Positions 8,315 to 18,446 of a stretch of 64,000 bases of DNA are shown piece after piece. A program made the position numbers and the translations under genes. Source of the stretch: Lachnospiraceae bacterium (GTDB taxonomy: Bacteria; Bacillota; Clostridia; Lachnospirales; Lachnospiraceae). Below the pieces are notes generated by a model. That model did not search any database and was not told the origin of the DNA. It saw only the letters and a program-made list of their open reading frames with translations. Numbering within the stretch: position 1 is the stretch's first letter; each line of letters begins with the position of its first letter. Location: positions 1 through 64,000 of the forward strand of contig JAILOK010000104.1 of assembly GCA_024690825.1 (NCBI GenBank), read 5' to 3'.

Positions 8315-9445
8315 ATGAAAGAGAGAATATTTCTGTCGTCACCCACAATGCATGACGGCGAGATGAAATTCATACAGGAAGCATTTGATACCAACTGGGT
8401 GGCACCCCTTGGAAAAAATGTGGACGGGTTTGAAGAGGACATGCAGGCTTTTTTAGGTGAGAATATGCATGCGGCCGCGCTTTCGGCGGGAACAGCGGCG
8501 ATACATCTTGCTCTTATTATAGAAGGTGTGGGCAGGGACGATATCGTATTCGGCTCCGATCTTACTTTTGCGGCGACAGTAAATCCCATAACATATCTGG
8601 GCGCAAAGCCTGTTTTCATAGACAGTGAGCGGGAAACCTGGAACATGGATCCGAAAGCCCTGAGGAAAGCATTTGATATATATCCTGATGCGAAGGCCGT
8701 GATAAGCGCCAACCTCTACGGGACTCCGGCAAAGCTTGATGAACTTAAAGCAATATGTGATGAAAAAGGTGTTCCTTTCATAGAAGACGCGGCAGAATCG
8801 CTGGGATCAAAATACAAGGGCAGACAGACGGGCTGTATAGGAGACATCGGGATACTGTCTTTTAACGGAAACAAGATCATTACCACTTCAGGCGGAGGAA
8901 TGCTTGTATCAAAGGATGAGGAAAAGGTGAAAAAGGCCAGATTCCTTTCTACCCAGGCGCGTGAAAAAGCGCGTCATTACGAGCACAAAGAGATAGGCTT
9001 TAATTACAGGATGTCTAATATAGTTGCAGGTATAGGCAGGGGTCAGATGCAGTATCTGGATGAACACATAAGACTCAAACGGAACATCAGAAAACGCTAC
9101 GAGGAGGCTCTTGTGGACATACCGGAGATCAGCTTCAATCCGTACTTAAGTGATTCGGAGCCGAACTGCTGGCTGACATGCATCACCATAGACAGAAGCT
9201 GCCCGGTGAAACCTCTTGATGTCATGGAAGCGCTTGAAAAGGAAAATATTGAGACACGCCCCATCTGGAAGCCCATGCACATGCAGCCTGTATACGCATC
9301 TGCCGGTTTCGTAAAGGCGGAGGAGAAAGCATCGGTCGGCGAGGAAGTGTTTGAAACAGGACTGTGCCTCCCGAGTGATATAAAGAACACCGATGAAGAT
9401 ATGGACAGGATCATAGGCCTGATAAGGAGAGTATTCGGCAGATGA
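8315..9445 (+). CDS. DegT/DnrJ/EryC1 sugar aminotransferase (PglE-like)
   Basis: This encodes a 376-residue PLP enzyme. The start of the fold ([12 protein letters not shown]) binds the cofactor phosphate, and the Schiff-base Lys lies in [16 protein letters not shown] at about residue 185. It would place an amino group at C4 of the 4-keto sugar made by the preceding dehydratase. It could also serve the 5-inverted product of the CapE-like enzyme (a PseC-type reaction), because the nonulosonate genes further on have no aminotransferase of their own. The gene follows by 14 bp after GAGAGG and overlaps the next one by 4 bp. Length and motifs are normal for PglE. Confidence 0.9.
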   Translation: MKERIFLSSPTMHDGEMKFIQEAFDTNWVAPLGKNVDGFEEDMQAFLGENMHAAALSAGTAAIHLALIIEGVGRDDIVFGSDLTFAATVNPITYLGAKPVFIDSERETWNMDPKALRKAFDIYPDAKAVISANLYGTPAKLDELKAICDEKGVPFIEDAAESLGSKYKGRQTGCIGDIGILSFNGNKIITTSGGGMLVSKDEEKVKKARFLSTQAREKARHYEHKEIGFNYRMSNIVAGIGRGQMQYLDEHIRLKRNIRKRYEEALVDIPEISFNPYLSDSEPNCWLTCITIDRSCPVKPLDVMEALEKENIETRPIWKPMHMQPVYASAGFVKAEEKASVGEEVFETGLCLPSDIKNTDEDMDRIIGLIRRVFGR

Positions 9446-10065
9446 TGTATCAGAAGGTTATAAAAAGGCTTTTTGACATAGTGCTTTCATCGGCCGCGAT
9501 AGTCGTAACATCTCCGGTCCTTGCCGTCTTGAGCGTTATGGTCGCAAAAAAACTCGGAAGGCCGGTGATATTTAAGCAGGAAAGACCGGGCTATAAGGGA
9601 AAGGTTTTTAAGCTGTACAAATTCCGTACCATGACGGATGAAAGGGATGAAAAAGGGGAACTTCTGCCTGATGAAAAAAGGCTTACCTCCTTTGGCAAAA
9701 AGCTGCGCTCAACCTCGCTTGACGAATTACCGGAGTTTTTCAATATCCTTAAAGGGGACATGTCTTTTGTGGGACCCAGGCCGCTTCTTGTTCAGTATCT
9801 GCCATTATATAACAAAGAACAGGCCAGACGCCACGATGTGCTGCCGGGACTTACCGGCTGGGCTCAGGTGAACGGCAGAAATGCCATAAGCTGGGAGGAA
9901 AAATTCAAGCTTGATGTGGAATATGTGGACGGGATCTCATTCCTGTTTGATATCAGAATATTGCTGATGACAGTAAAAAGCGTGCTTAAGAGGGAAGGAA
10001 TCTCCCAGGCGGGAGAAGCTACGATGGAATTTTTTAAAGGTACGAAGGGGGAAGAAAATGAGTGA
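9442..10065 (+). CDS. small phosphoglycosyltransferase (PglC-like)
   Basis: This encodes a 207-residue monotopic enzyme that moves a phospho-sugar from a UDP-sugar to polyprenyl phosphate, starting glycan assembly. Seen: the N-terminal re-entrant hydrophobic helix (10-32), [10 protein letters not shown] and LYKFRTM, the catalytic Asp-Glu pair in [10 protein letters not shown] (D94, E95), and [12 protein letters not shown]. This is the short PglC form, without the four extra N-terminal helices of WbaP. Start: ATG 9442 or 9445 after AAGGAG. With PglF- and PglE-like enzymes directly upstream, the substrate is probably a UDP-4-amino- or 4-acylamido-2-acetamido-trideoxyhexose. A second, large enzyme of the same function lies at 31294. 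Confidence 0.92.
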   Translation: MMYQKVIKRLFDIVLSSAAIVVTSPVLAVLSVMVAKKLGRPVIFKQERPGYKGKVFKLYKFRTMTDERDEKGELLPDEKRLTSFGKKLRSTSLDELPEFFNILKGDMSFVGPRPLLVQYLPLYNKEQARRHDVLPGLTGWAQVNGRNAISWEEKFKLDVEYVDGISFLFDIRILLMTVKSVLKREGISQAGEATMEFFKGTKGEENE

Positions 10066-11065
10066 AACGAAAGAAATAAACATCCTGGTATTATCAGCGG
10101 GAAGGCGTGTGGAGTTGGTACGATGTTTTGACGCGGCAAGAAACCGCCTGGGGATAAGAGGCGGAATATATGCGATGGATGCATCAAAGCTTGCGCCCGC
10201 TCTGTATTTTGCCGACGATAAGATCATAGCTCCTCTTATCAGCGAAAATGATGATTATATCAAATGCATCATCGATACCTGTAATAAATACGAGATCGAT
10301 CTCATAGTTCCCACAATTGACACGGAGCTGATCCTGCTTTCGGGAAGAAAAGAAGAAATAGAGAATGCAACGCGCGCAAAGGTCCTTATTTCCTCAAAAG
10401 AAGTGATAAAGATCTGCCGCGATAAAAAGAATACCCAGAAATTCCTTGAGGAAAACGGTTTTTCCGTTCCGAGGATGATCACGGATGCGGATATAGACAG
10501 GGGAAATGTGACATGGCCTGTTTTCATCAAGCCGCTTGACGGGAGTTCTTCGGTAAATGCTTTTAAGGCAGATGACAGGGAAGAACTTGACACATTCAAA
10601 CGGATCATCGGCGAAGGAAAATATATCATTCAGGATTTCATGGAAGGCACCGAATATACAGTGGATGCCTTTGTAGATTTCGACGGAAATCCCGTTACAG
10701 TGGTGCCAAGGATCAGGCTTGCCGTAAGAAGCGGGGAGATCCTTAAGGGCAGGATCGCCAAAAACGATGAGATCGTGGAGGATATCCTGCGCCTGCTCAA
10801 GGTATTAAAGCCGATAGGACACATCACCCTGCAGTGCATGAAGACTGAGAATGGAATCAAATATATAGAGATAAATCCGAGATTCGGAGGCGGGGCGCCG
10901 ATGTCGATAAAGGCCGGAGCCGATTCCTGCGAAAATCTCTACAGGCTGCTTCAGGGAGAAAAATTATCATACAACGAAGATTACAGGAAGGATCTGACCT
11001 TCCTCAGGTTTGACGCATGCATCATGCTGAATGAGGAGCTGGAACTTGAAGGCAGTGATATTTGA
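10058..11065 (+). CDS. ATP-grasp ligase
   Basis: This encodes a 335-residue protein with the ATP-grasp fold: an N-terminal Rossmann-like part ([16 protein letters not shown]), the ATP-binding [17 protein letters not shown] at about 153-169 and the metal-binding [13 protein letters not shown] at about 271-283. Such enzymes join a carboxylate to an amine through an acyl phosphate. The substrate cannot be read from the sequence. Its place between PglC and a HAD phosphatase, with no PglD-type acetyltransferase present, suggests that it acylates an amino sugar with an amino acid or other acid (see findings). It overlaps PglC by 8 bp, with a GGGGGAAG ribosome binding site. Confidence 0.85.
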   Translation: MSETKEINILVLSAGRRVELVRCFDAARNRLGIRGGIYAMDASKLAPALYFADDKIIAPLISENDDYIKCIIDTCNKYEIDLIVPTIDTELILLSGRKEEIENATRAKVLISSKEVIKICRDKKNTQKFLEENGFSVPRMITDADIDRGNVTWPVFIKPLDGSSSVNAFKADDREELDTFKRIIGEGKYIIQDFMEGTEYTVDAFVDFDGNPVTVVPRIRLAVRSGEILKGRIAKNDEIVEDILRLLKVLKPIGHITLQCMKTENGIKYIEINPRFGGGAPMSIKAGADSCENLYRLLQGEKLSYNEDYRKDLTFLRFDACIMLNEELELEGSDI

Positions 11066-11729
11066 TATAGACGATACGATGATATCGGAATACGACTATG
11101 TAATGGGCGGATACCGGGCGGTAGCGAAAAGACTTTCCCGGGATGAAGATATTGCAATGTCGGAGGATGAGATCTTTGAAAAGCTTAAGGATCTTTCCAA
11201 AACAAGCTATAAAGAAGTGTACAACAGATTTCTTGATTTCAAGGGCATCCAAAGGGATGAGGAAAGAGTGCTGGAGCTGGTAGATATCTACAGACACCAT
11301 AAACCCAGCTTAAAGCTTTACGATGATGTAAGAGAGACCCTCGATGCGCTGAAGGCAAGGGGGATAAAGCTTGGGATCATATCCGACGGGGATGTTGCCC
11401 GTCAGAAGAACAAGCTTAAGATCACGGACATCGAAAATGATTTTGACTGCGTGATAATAACGGACGAACTGGGAAACGGGGATATCTCCTACAGAAAACC
11501 CGATGAAAGAAGCTATGTCAAAATGGCGGAAACTCTTGGCGTTGATTTTGATGAGATGCTTTATGTAGGGGATAATCCGAACAAGGATTTTTTCATCAGG
11601 ACAAAGCTTCCGATAAAGACGGCAAGGATCATACGTGAGCACGGGATATATGCAAATGCGCCATACCGGGAGGATATTACCGAGGATTTCCGTATTGAGA
11701 AGTTGACGGATGTACTAAATATAATATGA
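11046..11729 (+). CDS. HAD-superfamily phosphatase
   Basis: This encodes a 227-residue protein with the four HAD motifs: FDIDDT near the N-terminus, ISDGD, a Lys in KPDERSY and GDNPNKD. I place the start at TTG 11046, because GAGGAG lies 7 nt upstream and the protein then opens directly with [11 protein letters not shown]; an ATG at 11031 is possible, but the ribosome binding site would then lie inside the gene. It overlaps the ATP-grasp gene by 20 bp, so the two probably act together, perhaps the HAD enzyme removing a phosphate from the acid substrate or the product. The substrate is unknown. Confidence 0.85.
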   Translation: MKAVIFDIDDTMISEYDYVMGGYRAVAKRLSRDEDIAMSEDEIFEKLKDLSKTSYKEVYNRFLDFKGIQRDEERVLELVDIYRHHKPSLKLYDDVRETLDALKARGIKLGIISDGDVARQKNKLKITDIENDFDCVIITDELGNGDISYRKPDERSYVKMAETLGVDFDEMLYVGDNPNKDFFIRTKLPIKTARIIREHGIYANAPYREDITEDFRIEKLTDVLNII

Positions 11730-12913
11730 GAATTTTGTTTTTGTTTCAGACATTCAGTTTCAAACGGTCGACCATATATCTCGATCTCATCGAGGAGATG
11801 CGGGACCGGGGACATGCGGTGACCGTAATTGCCGGGACGACGGACAGGGATCTGCCCGGCGGTCTGCATGAGGAAGACGGAGTAGAGGTCATATACTTAA
11901 AGCTTGCCGACCAGTTCGGAGCAGGCAGGGTAAAAAAGGGACTCATACAGCTCTATATGGCTCCCCTGATGAATCAGCTGATCAGAAAAAATCTGTGGAA
12001 GAGAAAGTTTGACATCATTGCCTATCCTACACCGCCGGTAACTTTGGCTCCTGTCGTAAAAAAATGCAGGGAGCACTACAGATGCATCACATATCTGATG
12101 TTAAAGGACATCTTTCCTCAAAATGCCGTGGATATAGGCTTCATGTCTAAGAACGGACCGGCCTTCGGATATTTTAAGAAGCTGGAGAGGATGCTCTATG
12201 AAAACTCCTCAAAGATCGGATGCATGTCCGAAGGGAATACAGAGTATCTTAAGAAAAAGGAACCGTGGATAAAACCTGAGATCATAGAACTGTTTCCGAA
12301 TACGGTGAGAGTAAAGGAAATTCCTGCTGATGCAACACCGGAAGATAAAGGCGCCGGACTGAAATTTATGTTCGGAGGCAATATGGGGAAACCCCAGGGC
12401 ATAGATTTCCTTCTTGAGGGCATAAAGAGGGCCGGCGAAACGGAAGAACTGAAGGATATACGATTTGATTTCGTCGGAGACGGGAGCGAAAGCGGAAGGA
12501 TAGAAGAATTCATACAGAAGAACAGCCTGAAGAATGTCACATATACGAAGGGCATGGAACGGGAGCAGTATGAGGAACTTTTGAAAAACTGCGATATCGG
12601 GATCATATCTCTTTCCGAAAAATTCACCATACCTAACTACCCGTCAAGGATTCTTTCATACATGCAGCTGGCAAAGCCCGTGCTTGCCGTGACAGATGTC
12701 AATACAGATATGAAGGATCTGATCCTTCAAAAAGCGGACTGCGGATGGTGGGCTCCTTCCGGAAACATGGATGAGTTCATAAAGATCCTGAAAAAAATAG
12801 TATCAGAAAAGGATACCATGAAGCCAAAGGGCATGAACGGAAGACATTACCTTGAAGAATATTTTGATGTGAAACGAAGTGCTGAGATATTCGAAAAAAA
12901 CTGGTGGGGATGA
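11726..12913 (+). CDS. GT4 glycosyltransferase (WbuB-like)
   Basis: This encodes a 395-residue GT-B fold transferase. The N-terminal RILFLFQTFSFKRSTIYLDL is the acceptor domain; the C-terminal donor domain shows FGGNMGKPQGIDFLLEGI and NYPSRILSYMQLAKPVLAV, where WbuB-type enzymes have PSR-x-LSYM instead of the EX7E motif. WbuB transfers L-FucNAc. The next three genes make UDP-L-FucNAc, which supports the same donor here. It overlaps the HAD gene by 4 bp (ATGA). Confidence 0.85.
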   Translation: MRILFLFQTFSFKRSTIYLDLIEEMRDRGHAVTVIAGTTDRDLPGGLHEEDGVEVIYLKLADQFGAGRVKKGLIQLYMAPLMNQLIRKNLWKRKFDIIAYPTPPVTLAPVVKKCREHYRCITYLMLKDIFPQNAVDIGFMSKNGPAFGYFKKLERMLYENSSKIGCMSEGNTEYLKKKEPWIKPEIIELFPNTVRVKEIPADATPEDKGAGLKFMFGGNMGKPQGIDFLLEGIKRAGETEELKDIRFDFVGDGSESGRIEEFIQKNSLKNVTYTKGMEREQYEELLKNCDIGIISLSEKFTIPNYPSRILSYMQLAKPVLAVTDVNTDMKDLILQKADCGWWAPSGNMDEFIKILKKIVSEKDTMKPKGMNGRHYLEEYFDVKRSAEIFEKNWWG

Positions 12914-12969
12914 TATCTGTAGCCCGAGGTGAGTAAGAGCCGAGGGTTTATGAGAAGGGAGAAAACATA

Positions 12970-14007
12970 ATGGACGAGAAAATCTTTGACGGAACAACAC
13001 TGCTGATCACCGGCGGCACCGGTTCGTTCGGAAATGCGGTATTAAAAAGATTTCTAAAGACAGGGATAAAAGAGATCCGTATCTTTTCAAGAGATGAAAA
13101 AAAGCAGGACGACATGCGTCATTTCTATAATGATGACAAGATCAAGTATTACATCGGAGATGTCAGATCCTATCAGTCCATTGAGGAAGCTTTGTATGGG
13201 GTGGATTATGTATTTGCGGCAGCGGCCTTAAAGCAGGTGCCCAGCTGCGAATTCTTTCCCATGGAAGCGGTAAAGACCAACATCATCGGAACCGACAATG
13301 TTCTGACCGCAGCAATAAGACAGGGAGTAAAAAAGGTTATCTGCCTTTCAACCGACAAAGCGGCTTACCCCATAAATGCCATGGGAACCTCAAAGGCAAT
13401 GATGGAAAAGGTCTTTGTGGCAAAGAGCCGTACCATAGATGAGGACAAGACCCTGATCTGCGGTACGAGATACGGAAATGTGATGTGTTCGAGAGGATCG
13501 GTCATCCCGCTGTTCATTGACCAGATCAGAGATAAAAAACCCATTACGGTGACCGAGCCGACCATGACAAGGTTCATCATGTCTTTGGAGGAAGCGGTGG
13601 AGCTTGTATTATATGCCTTTGAAAATGCCCATACGGGAGATATCTTTGTCCAGAAGGCTCCGGCCTGTACCATAGAGACCCTGGCGCAGGCTGTGAGGGA
13701 ACTCTTCAAGGCGGATAACGAGATCAGGGTAATAGGGATCAGGCACGGAGAAAAGATGGCGGAGACCCTGCTTACCGCAGAGGAATGCGCAAGAGCCTAT
13801 GATCTGGGAGATTTTTTCAGGGTGCCTGCCGATAACAGGGATTTAAATTATGATTCATACTTTACAAAAGGAATGGAAAAAAGAGCAGATATCGAGACCT
13901 TCAATTCGGATAATACAACGATCCTGAATGTGGAACAGGTAAAGGAGAAACTGTTAAAACTTGATTATATCCATGAAAGACTAAGAGAAATGGAGCTGGA
14001 AGCTTGA
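12970..14007 (+). CDS. capE: UDP-GlcNAc 4,6-dehydratase/epimerase, CapE/FnlA type
   Basis: This encodes a 345-residue SDR: ITGGTGSFGNAVLKRF at about 13-28, AAAALKQVPSCEFFP and STDKAAYPINAMGTSKAMME, with Met in the usual Tyr place, as in 5-inverting dehydratases. It starts the UDP-L-FucNAc route from UDP-GlcNAc by 4,6-dehydration and epimerisation. The 4-keto product with inverted C5 is also the PseB product, so it may feed the nonulosonate branch too. Start ATG with GGGAG upstream; a 56-bp gap separates it from the WbuB-like gene. CapF and CapG follow. Confidence 0.92.
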   Translation: MDEKIFDGTTLLITGGTGSFGNAVLKRFLKTGIKEIRIFSRDEKKQDDMRHFYNDDKIKYYIGDVRSYQSIEEALYGVDYVFAAAALKQVPSCEFFPMEAVKTNIIGTDNVLTAAIRQGVKKVICLSTDKAAYPINAMGTSKAMMEKVFVAKSRTIDEDKTLICGTRYGNVMCSRGSVIPLFIDQIRDKKPITVTEPTMTRFIMSLEEAVELVLYAFENAHTGDIFVQKAPACTIETLAQAVRELFKADNEIRVIGIRHGEKMAETLLTAEECARAYDLGDFFRVPADNRDLNYDSYFTKGMEKRADIETFNSDNTTILNVEQVKEKLLKLDYIHERLREMELEA

Positions 14008-15134
14008 AGATACTGATAACCGGAGCAAACGGATTCATCGGATCAAACTTAAGAGCGGCCCTGAAATACAGGCAGACTGCCGAGGTGCTGGTTTTTACCC
14101 ATGACATGGATGAAAAAGTCCTTGCAGATGCCTGCAGGGATTGTGACGGTGTCGTGCATCTTGCCGGAGTGAACAGGCCAGAGACGGAAGAGGAATATAC
14201 CGAAGGGAATGCCGGCCTTACGGAAAAACTGCTTAAGGCATTGGAGGACGGGAATAATCCCGTTCCCGTGATATACAGCTCATCTATAAGGGCAGCGGGA
14301 AACGATGCCTACGGCATCTCAAAGAAAAAAGCGGAAGATCTGATAAACGCATACGGAAAAAGAAACAATACAAGAGTGTTCGTATACCGTCTTCCGAATG
14401 TTTTCGGCAAATGGAGCAGGCCGGAATACAATTCCGCCATTGCCACCTTCTGTCACCACATTTCAAGATGCGAACCCATAAGGGTTGATGACAGGACACA
14501 TCCGATGAAGCTTCTTTATATAGATGATATAGTGGAGGAATTCATAGAGGATATACGGGAGTTTGAGAGAGAGAAGAAATATAAGGAAAATAAGGATGGT
14601 GTCGAACCGTTAAGAAGTGTCGTATATGAAACAACCCTTGGTTTTGTGGCAGATACGATACAGTCCTTCGGAAGTTTAAGGAAAAGCCTTGATGTACCGG
14701 ATCTTTCGGATGAACTGACATCAAAGCTCTACAGTACCTACTTAAGCTTCCTGCCTCCGGAGGAGCTTGCCTATGACCTGAAGATGAATGTGGATGAAAG
14801 AGGCTCCTTTACAGAATTCTTGAGAACAAAAGGATGCGGACAGGTGTCTGTAAACATCAGCCGTCCCGGGATAACAAAGGGACAGCACTGGCATGATTCC
14901 AAGAATGAAAAATTCCTCGTGGTCCGCGGAAAGGGACTCATCCGGTTCAGAAAGATCAATGAAAAAGAGATCTTTGATTATCATGTAACGGGTGAAAAAC
15001 TTCAGGTGGTGGAGATCCCTACGGGATACACGCACTGCATAATAAACGAGGGTGACGATGAAATGGTCACGGTGATGTGGGCAAATGAGCCGTTCAACCC
15101 GGACAGGCCGGATACATACTACGAACAAGTTTAG
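14004..15134 (+). CDS. capF: CapF/FnlB-type reductase with C-terminal cupin
   Basis: This encodes a 376-residue two-domain protein. Residues 1-240 form an SDR (ITGANGFIGSN, SSSIRAAG, YGISKKKAED). Residues 250-376 form a cupin (GQHWHDSKNEKFLVVRGKG) like that of CapF, which epimerises and then reduces the CapE product to UDP-L-TalNAc with NADPH. The start is TTG 14004 overlapping the CapE stop in TTGA, with GGAG 8 nt upstream. The order CapE-CapF-CapG is the standard UDP-L-FucNAc operon. Confidence 0.92.
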   Translation: MKILITGANGFIGSNLRAALKYRQTAEVLVFTHDMDEKVLADACRDCDGVVHLAGVNRPETEEEYTEGNAGLTEKLLKALEDGNNPVPVIYSSSIRAAGNDAYGISKKKAEDLINAYGKRNNTRVFVYRLPNVFGKWSRPEYNSAIATFCHHISRCEPIRVDDRTHPMKLLYIDDIVEEFIEDIREFEREKKYKENKDGVEPLRSVVYETTLGFVADTIQSFGSLRKSLDVPDLSDELTSKLYSTYLSFLPPEELAYDLKMNVDERGSFTEFLRTKGCGQVSVNISRPGITKGQHWHDSKNEKFLVVRGKGLIRFRKINEKEIFDYHVTGEKLQVVEIPTGYTHCIINEGDDEMVTVMWANEPFNPDRPDTYYEQV

Positions 15135-15183
15135 AGGCAGTTAATGACATTGAACAAAGTATATTTTCAGGAAAAGAGGGTTT

Positions 15184-16311
15184 ATGAGCAAGTTGAAATT
15201 AGTAACAATACTGGGCACGCGCCCCGAGATAATACGCCTTTCGGAAGTGATCAAATGCGCCGACAGATATTTTGACCATATGCTCGTGCATACCGGACAG
15301 AATTATGACCGGACCCTGAATCAGATCTTCTTTGAGGAACTAAAACTTCGGGAACCCGATGTTTATCTCAACTGTGTCGGAGATGATCTGGGACAGACCA
15401 TGGGCAATATCATAGCAAAGACATACGAACTCCTTGCCAAAGAAAAACCTGATGCGCTGCTGATCCTGGGTGATACCAACTCTGCTCTTTGCGCTATATC
15501 GGCCAAAAGACTCAAGATCCCGATCTTTCATATGGAAGCCGGGAACAGGTGCTGGGACTGGAATGTTTCCGAGATGATAAACCGCAAGATAGTCGATCAT
15601 ATCAGCGACATCAACCTTCCCTATACAGAGCATTCAAGACGGTATCTCCTTTCTGAGGGAATTGACGGAAAGACGATCTTTGTGACCGGATCTCCGATGA
15701 AGGAAGTGATAAAGAAACACATGGATGAGATCGAAAGATCCGATGTCTTAAATAAACTCGGACTTGAAAAGGAACGGTTCATTCTGGTTTCCGCCCACAG
15801 GGAGGAGAATATTGACATAGAAGAGAACTTCATGGAACTTATGAATTCGATAAATGAGATGGCAAAAATATATGATATGCCGGTCATTTATTCCACACAT
15901 CCAAGGACGAGAAAGTTCATAGAAAAACGGGGATTCGTCTTTGATGAAAGGGTGCAAAATCTTGAACCCTTCGGTTATTTTGAATATAATAAACTGCAAA
16001 AAAACGCGTATTTAGTGCTTTCCGACTCAGGTACGCTGTCCGAGGAATCGGCCATGCTCGATTTCCCTGCCGTTCTTATCCGTACTTCCACGGAGCGTCC
16101 GGAGGTCCTTGACAAAGGAACGGTTGTAATAGGCGGTATCAAAAGCGAGGATGTGCTCCGGGCCGCCGCGCTTTCAAGAACCATGTATGAAAACGGGGAA
16201 AAGACAGTAGAGGCTTTGGATTATGCCGATGAAAATGTTTCGGTTAAGGTAATAAAGCTTATCGAAAGTTACGCAAAGATAGTTAATGAAACAGTGTGGT
16301 TAAAGCGTTGA
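15184..16311 (+). CDS. capG: non-hydrolysing UDP-HexNAc 2-epimerase, CapG/FnlC type
   Basis: This encodes a 375-residue WecB-family enzyme: GTRPEIIRLSEVI at the start, HTGQNYD, and MEAGNRCWDWNVSEMINRKI, the signature of the FnlC/CapG branch. It makes UDP-L-FucNAc by epimerising C2 of UDP-L-TalNAc, the last step of the three-gene route. ATG is preceded by GAGGG. The gap to CapF is 49 bp with no feature. Confidence 0.92.
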   Translation: MSKLKLVTILGTRPEIIRLSEVIKCADRYFDHMLVHTGQNYDRTLNQIFFEELKLREPDVYLNCVGDDLGQTMGNIIAKTYELLAKEKPDALLILGDTNSALCAISAKRLKIPIFHMEAGNRCWDWNVSEMINRKIVDHISDINLPYTEHSRRYLLSEGIDGKTIFVTGSPMKEVIKKHMDEIERSDVLNKLGLEKERFILVSAHREENIDIEENFMELMNSINEMAKIYDMPVIYSTHPRTRKFIEKRGFVFDERVQNLEPFGYFEYNKLQKNAYLVLSDSGTLSEESAMLDFPAVLIRTSTERPEVLDKGTVVIGGIKSEDVLRAAALSRTMYENGEKTVEALDYADENVSVKVIKLIESYAKIVNETVWLKR

Positions 16312-17330
16312 AGATAGTAATTCTTGACATAGCTGCCAGCAAGACCGGTGCCTTATCCATATTGAAGGATTTCTACGGATTTGTGAGAGATCACGGCAGC
16401 GGCGGAAATGAATGGATATTCGTAACCGGAGTCAGGGATATCCTTGAAGACATTCCCGAAAAAAAGATCCGGGTGATCTGCCGCGAGGATGTTAAGGCTT
16501 CGTCAAAGAACAGGCTGATGTTTGACCTTTTCAGCGGAAAAGGATTTGTGGAAAGCCTTGGTCCGGACGTGGTTTTTTCGCTTCAGAATACGCTTCCGCG
16601 CGGGCTTAAATGCAAAAAAAAGATCCTCTACATTCATCAGCCCCTGGGATATCAGAATGTAAGAAGGTTTTCCTTGTTAAAAAAAGAAGAGCGGCATCTG
16701 GCGATGTACCAGTATATGTATGCTCCACTGGTCAACTCTTCCGTCAGACATGCGGATCTGACCATAGTGCAGACAGCCTGGATGAGGGACGCGGTTGCGG
16801 ACAAAACAGGGATAAAGAGGGAGAGGATAAAGGAAATTCCGCCCGAGATCCCGGATATAAGCAGGTTTTCGACAGGGGCCGGTTTTGACCGGAAAAGCTT
16901 TTTTTACCCCGCCGGCGATATTCTTTATAAAAACCATGCAGTCATAGAAGAGGCAGTAAGAAAGCTTAAGGACGAGGGGATAAAGGACCTGAAGGTCACC
17001 TTCACAAAGGACCAGCCCATAAGCCGTGAAGAGGTCTGCAGAAAGTATTTTGAAAGCACCCTGGTGTTTCCGTCTTACATAGAGACTTTCGGATTGCCGC
17101 TTGCCGAGAGCAGGCAGACGGGAAATCCCATACTTGCAGCCGACACGCCGTTTGCAAGGCAGGTGCTTGAAGGTTATGAAAAAGCGTTTTTCTTTGATCC
17201 TTTCGATCCGGACCGGTTAAAAAAACTGATAAAGGATGTATATGAGGGAAGGATCACTCCCGGAAAACCCGAAAGAGCGCCGGAAGAGACAAGCACCTAT
17301 GGTGAGATAGTAAAACTTATAGAAGAATGA
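16308..17330 (+). CDS. GT4-like glycosyltransferase
   Basis: This encodes 340 residues if started at TTG 16308, which overlaps the CapG stop as TTGA like other junctions in this locus; GTG 16296 is an alternative. The N-terminal LKIVILDIAASKTGALSIL opens a GT-B fold. The C-terminal donor domain shows VFPSYIETFGLPLAESRQTGN, close to the GT4 E-F-G-x-x-x-x-E motif (E-TFGLPLAE). It is probably a cytoplasmic transferase that adds one residue to the lipid-linked unit. Donor unknown. Confidence 0.8.
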   Translation: MKIVILDIAASKTGALSILKDFYGFVRDHGSGGNEWIFVTGVRDILEDIPEKKIRVICREDVKASSKNRLMFDLFSGKGFVESLGPDVVFSLQNTLPRGLKCKKKILYIHQPLGYQNVRRFSLLKKEERHLAMYQYMYAPLVNSSVRHADLTIVQTAWMRDAVADKTGIKRERIKEIPPEIPDISRFSTGAGFDRKSFFYPAGDILYKNHAVIEEAVRKLKDEGIKDLKVTFTKDQPISREEVCRKYFESTLVFPSYIETFGLPLAESRQTGNPILAADTPFARQVLEGYEKAFFFDPFDPDRLKKLIKDVYEGRITPGKPERAPEETSTYGEIVKLIEE

Positions 17331-18409
17331 AACCTATAGCATTATATCTGCCGCAATTTCATACATTTCCCGAAAACGACGAGTGGTGGGGTGAAGGCTA
17401 CACGGAGTGGACTGCCGTGAGAAGGGCAAAACCCCTCATCAGGGGTCAGATCCAGCCAAGGGTTCCCCTCGGACTGGATTATTATGATCTTTCGGATGAA
17501 AAAGCCATCGCCTTAAAACGACAGGCAAAGCATGCGAAAAAATTCGGGATCTACGGTTTCTGTTTCTATCATTATTATTTTACCGGCACGATCCTCATGA
17601 AACGCCCCATGGAGATCTTTCTGCGGCATCCCGAGATAGATATGAAGTACTGCATCTGCTGGGCAAATGAAAGCTGGACGAGGACATGGTACGGACTGGA
17701 TGAGGAAGTGCTGATGCAGCAGCGGTACGGCCACGACAGAGAGTGGAGCAGGCATTTCAATTATCTGCTGCATTTTTTCAAGGATGACAGATATATAAAG
17801 ATAGACAATAAACCTGTCCTTAATATTTACAGAGCCCAGGATATCAAAAGACTTGGGGATATGCTGGAGCTTTTCAACAATAAGGCCAGAAAAGAAGGCT
17901 TTGACGGGATATATACGGTATGCGCCAGGACTGCCGCAGGGACCGACAGCAGGGACAATCTCATAAACGGATATTACTATTTCGAACCCGGATATTCGCT
18001 GAAGCAGGACATGGGAATCGTCAATTCCGCATTTTATAAGGCGGGAACGGGAATAAGGCATCTTGCAAACAGAGCATTGAAAAAGGAATATCTGGAAAGA
18101 AGGATACCGATAGAAAGCATTTATGACAGGATCGCAAAAAGGGAGTATAAGGAAAACGAATATCCCGGCATCTTTGCCAGATGGGACAATACTCCCAGAC
18201 GCGGCTACAAAGGACTGGTATACACAGGCGCCTCAAGTGAAGCCTTTGAGGAGATCCTTTTGTGTTTAAAGGAAAAGCTTGCCGGCAGGGATAACGATTT
18301 TGTGTATATCAATTCATGGAACGAATGGGGCGAGGGCGCGATGCTTGAGCCGGATGAGAAGGAAGGCTTTGAATATCTGCAGGCAGTAAAGAATGCCGTG
18401 GAAAACTGA
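17327..18409 (+). CDS. WbsX-family glycan enzyme (GH99-like fold)
   Basis: This encodes a 360-residue protein. The opening PIALYLPQFHTFPENDEWWG and GEGYTEWTAVRRAKP, then YGFCFYHYYFTG, WANESWTRTW and the late INSWNEWGEGAMLEPD, are typical of the WbsX family found in O-antigen and capsule loci. The fold resembles GH99 hydrolases, and the family is annotated as glycosyltransferase WbsX although its reaction is not well established. No signal peptide is seen, so it is cytoplasmic. It overlaps the preceding gene by 4 bp (ATGA). Confidence 0.85.
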   Translation: MKPIALYLPQFHTFPENDEWWGEGYTEWTAVRRAKPLIRGQIQPRVPLGLDYYDLSDEKAIALKRQAKHAKKFGIYGFCFYHYYFTGTILMKRPMEIFLRHPEIDMKYCICWANESWTRTWYGLDEEVLMQQRYGHDREWSRHFNYLLHFFKDDRYIKIDNKPVLNIYRAQDIKRLGDMLELFNNKARKEGFDGIYTVCARTAAGTDSRDNLINGYYYFEPGYSLKQDMGIVNSAFYKAGTGIRHLANRALKKEYLERRIPIESIYDRIAKREYKENEYPGIFARWDNTPRRGYKGLVYTGASSEAFEEILLCLKEKLAGRDNDFVYINSWNEWGEGAMLEPDEKEGFEYLQAVKNAVEN

Positions 18410-18446
18410 CAGACTGCAAAGAACTTTAAGATAAGGGAGAGAGAAC

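Noticed and set aside
7620-8348. Minus-strand ORF of 242 codons within the PglF-like gene
   Set aside because: It lies wholly opposite well-conserved SDR motifs and has no start signals.
11031-11045. ATG 11031 as start of the HAD phosphatase
   Set aside because: The only good ribosome binding site (GAGGAG 11033-11038) overlaps this start and serves TTG 11046; the protein from TTG begins directly with the HAD motif.
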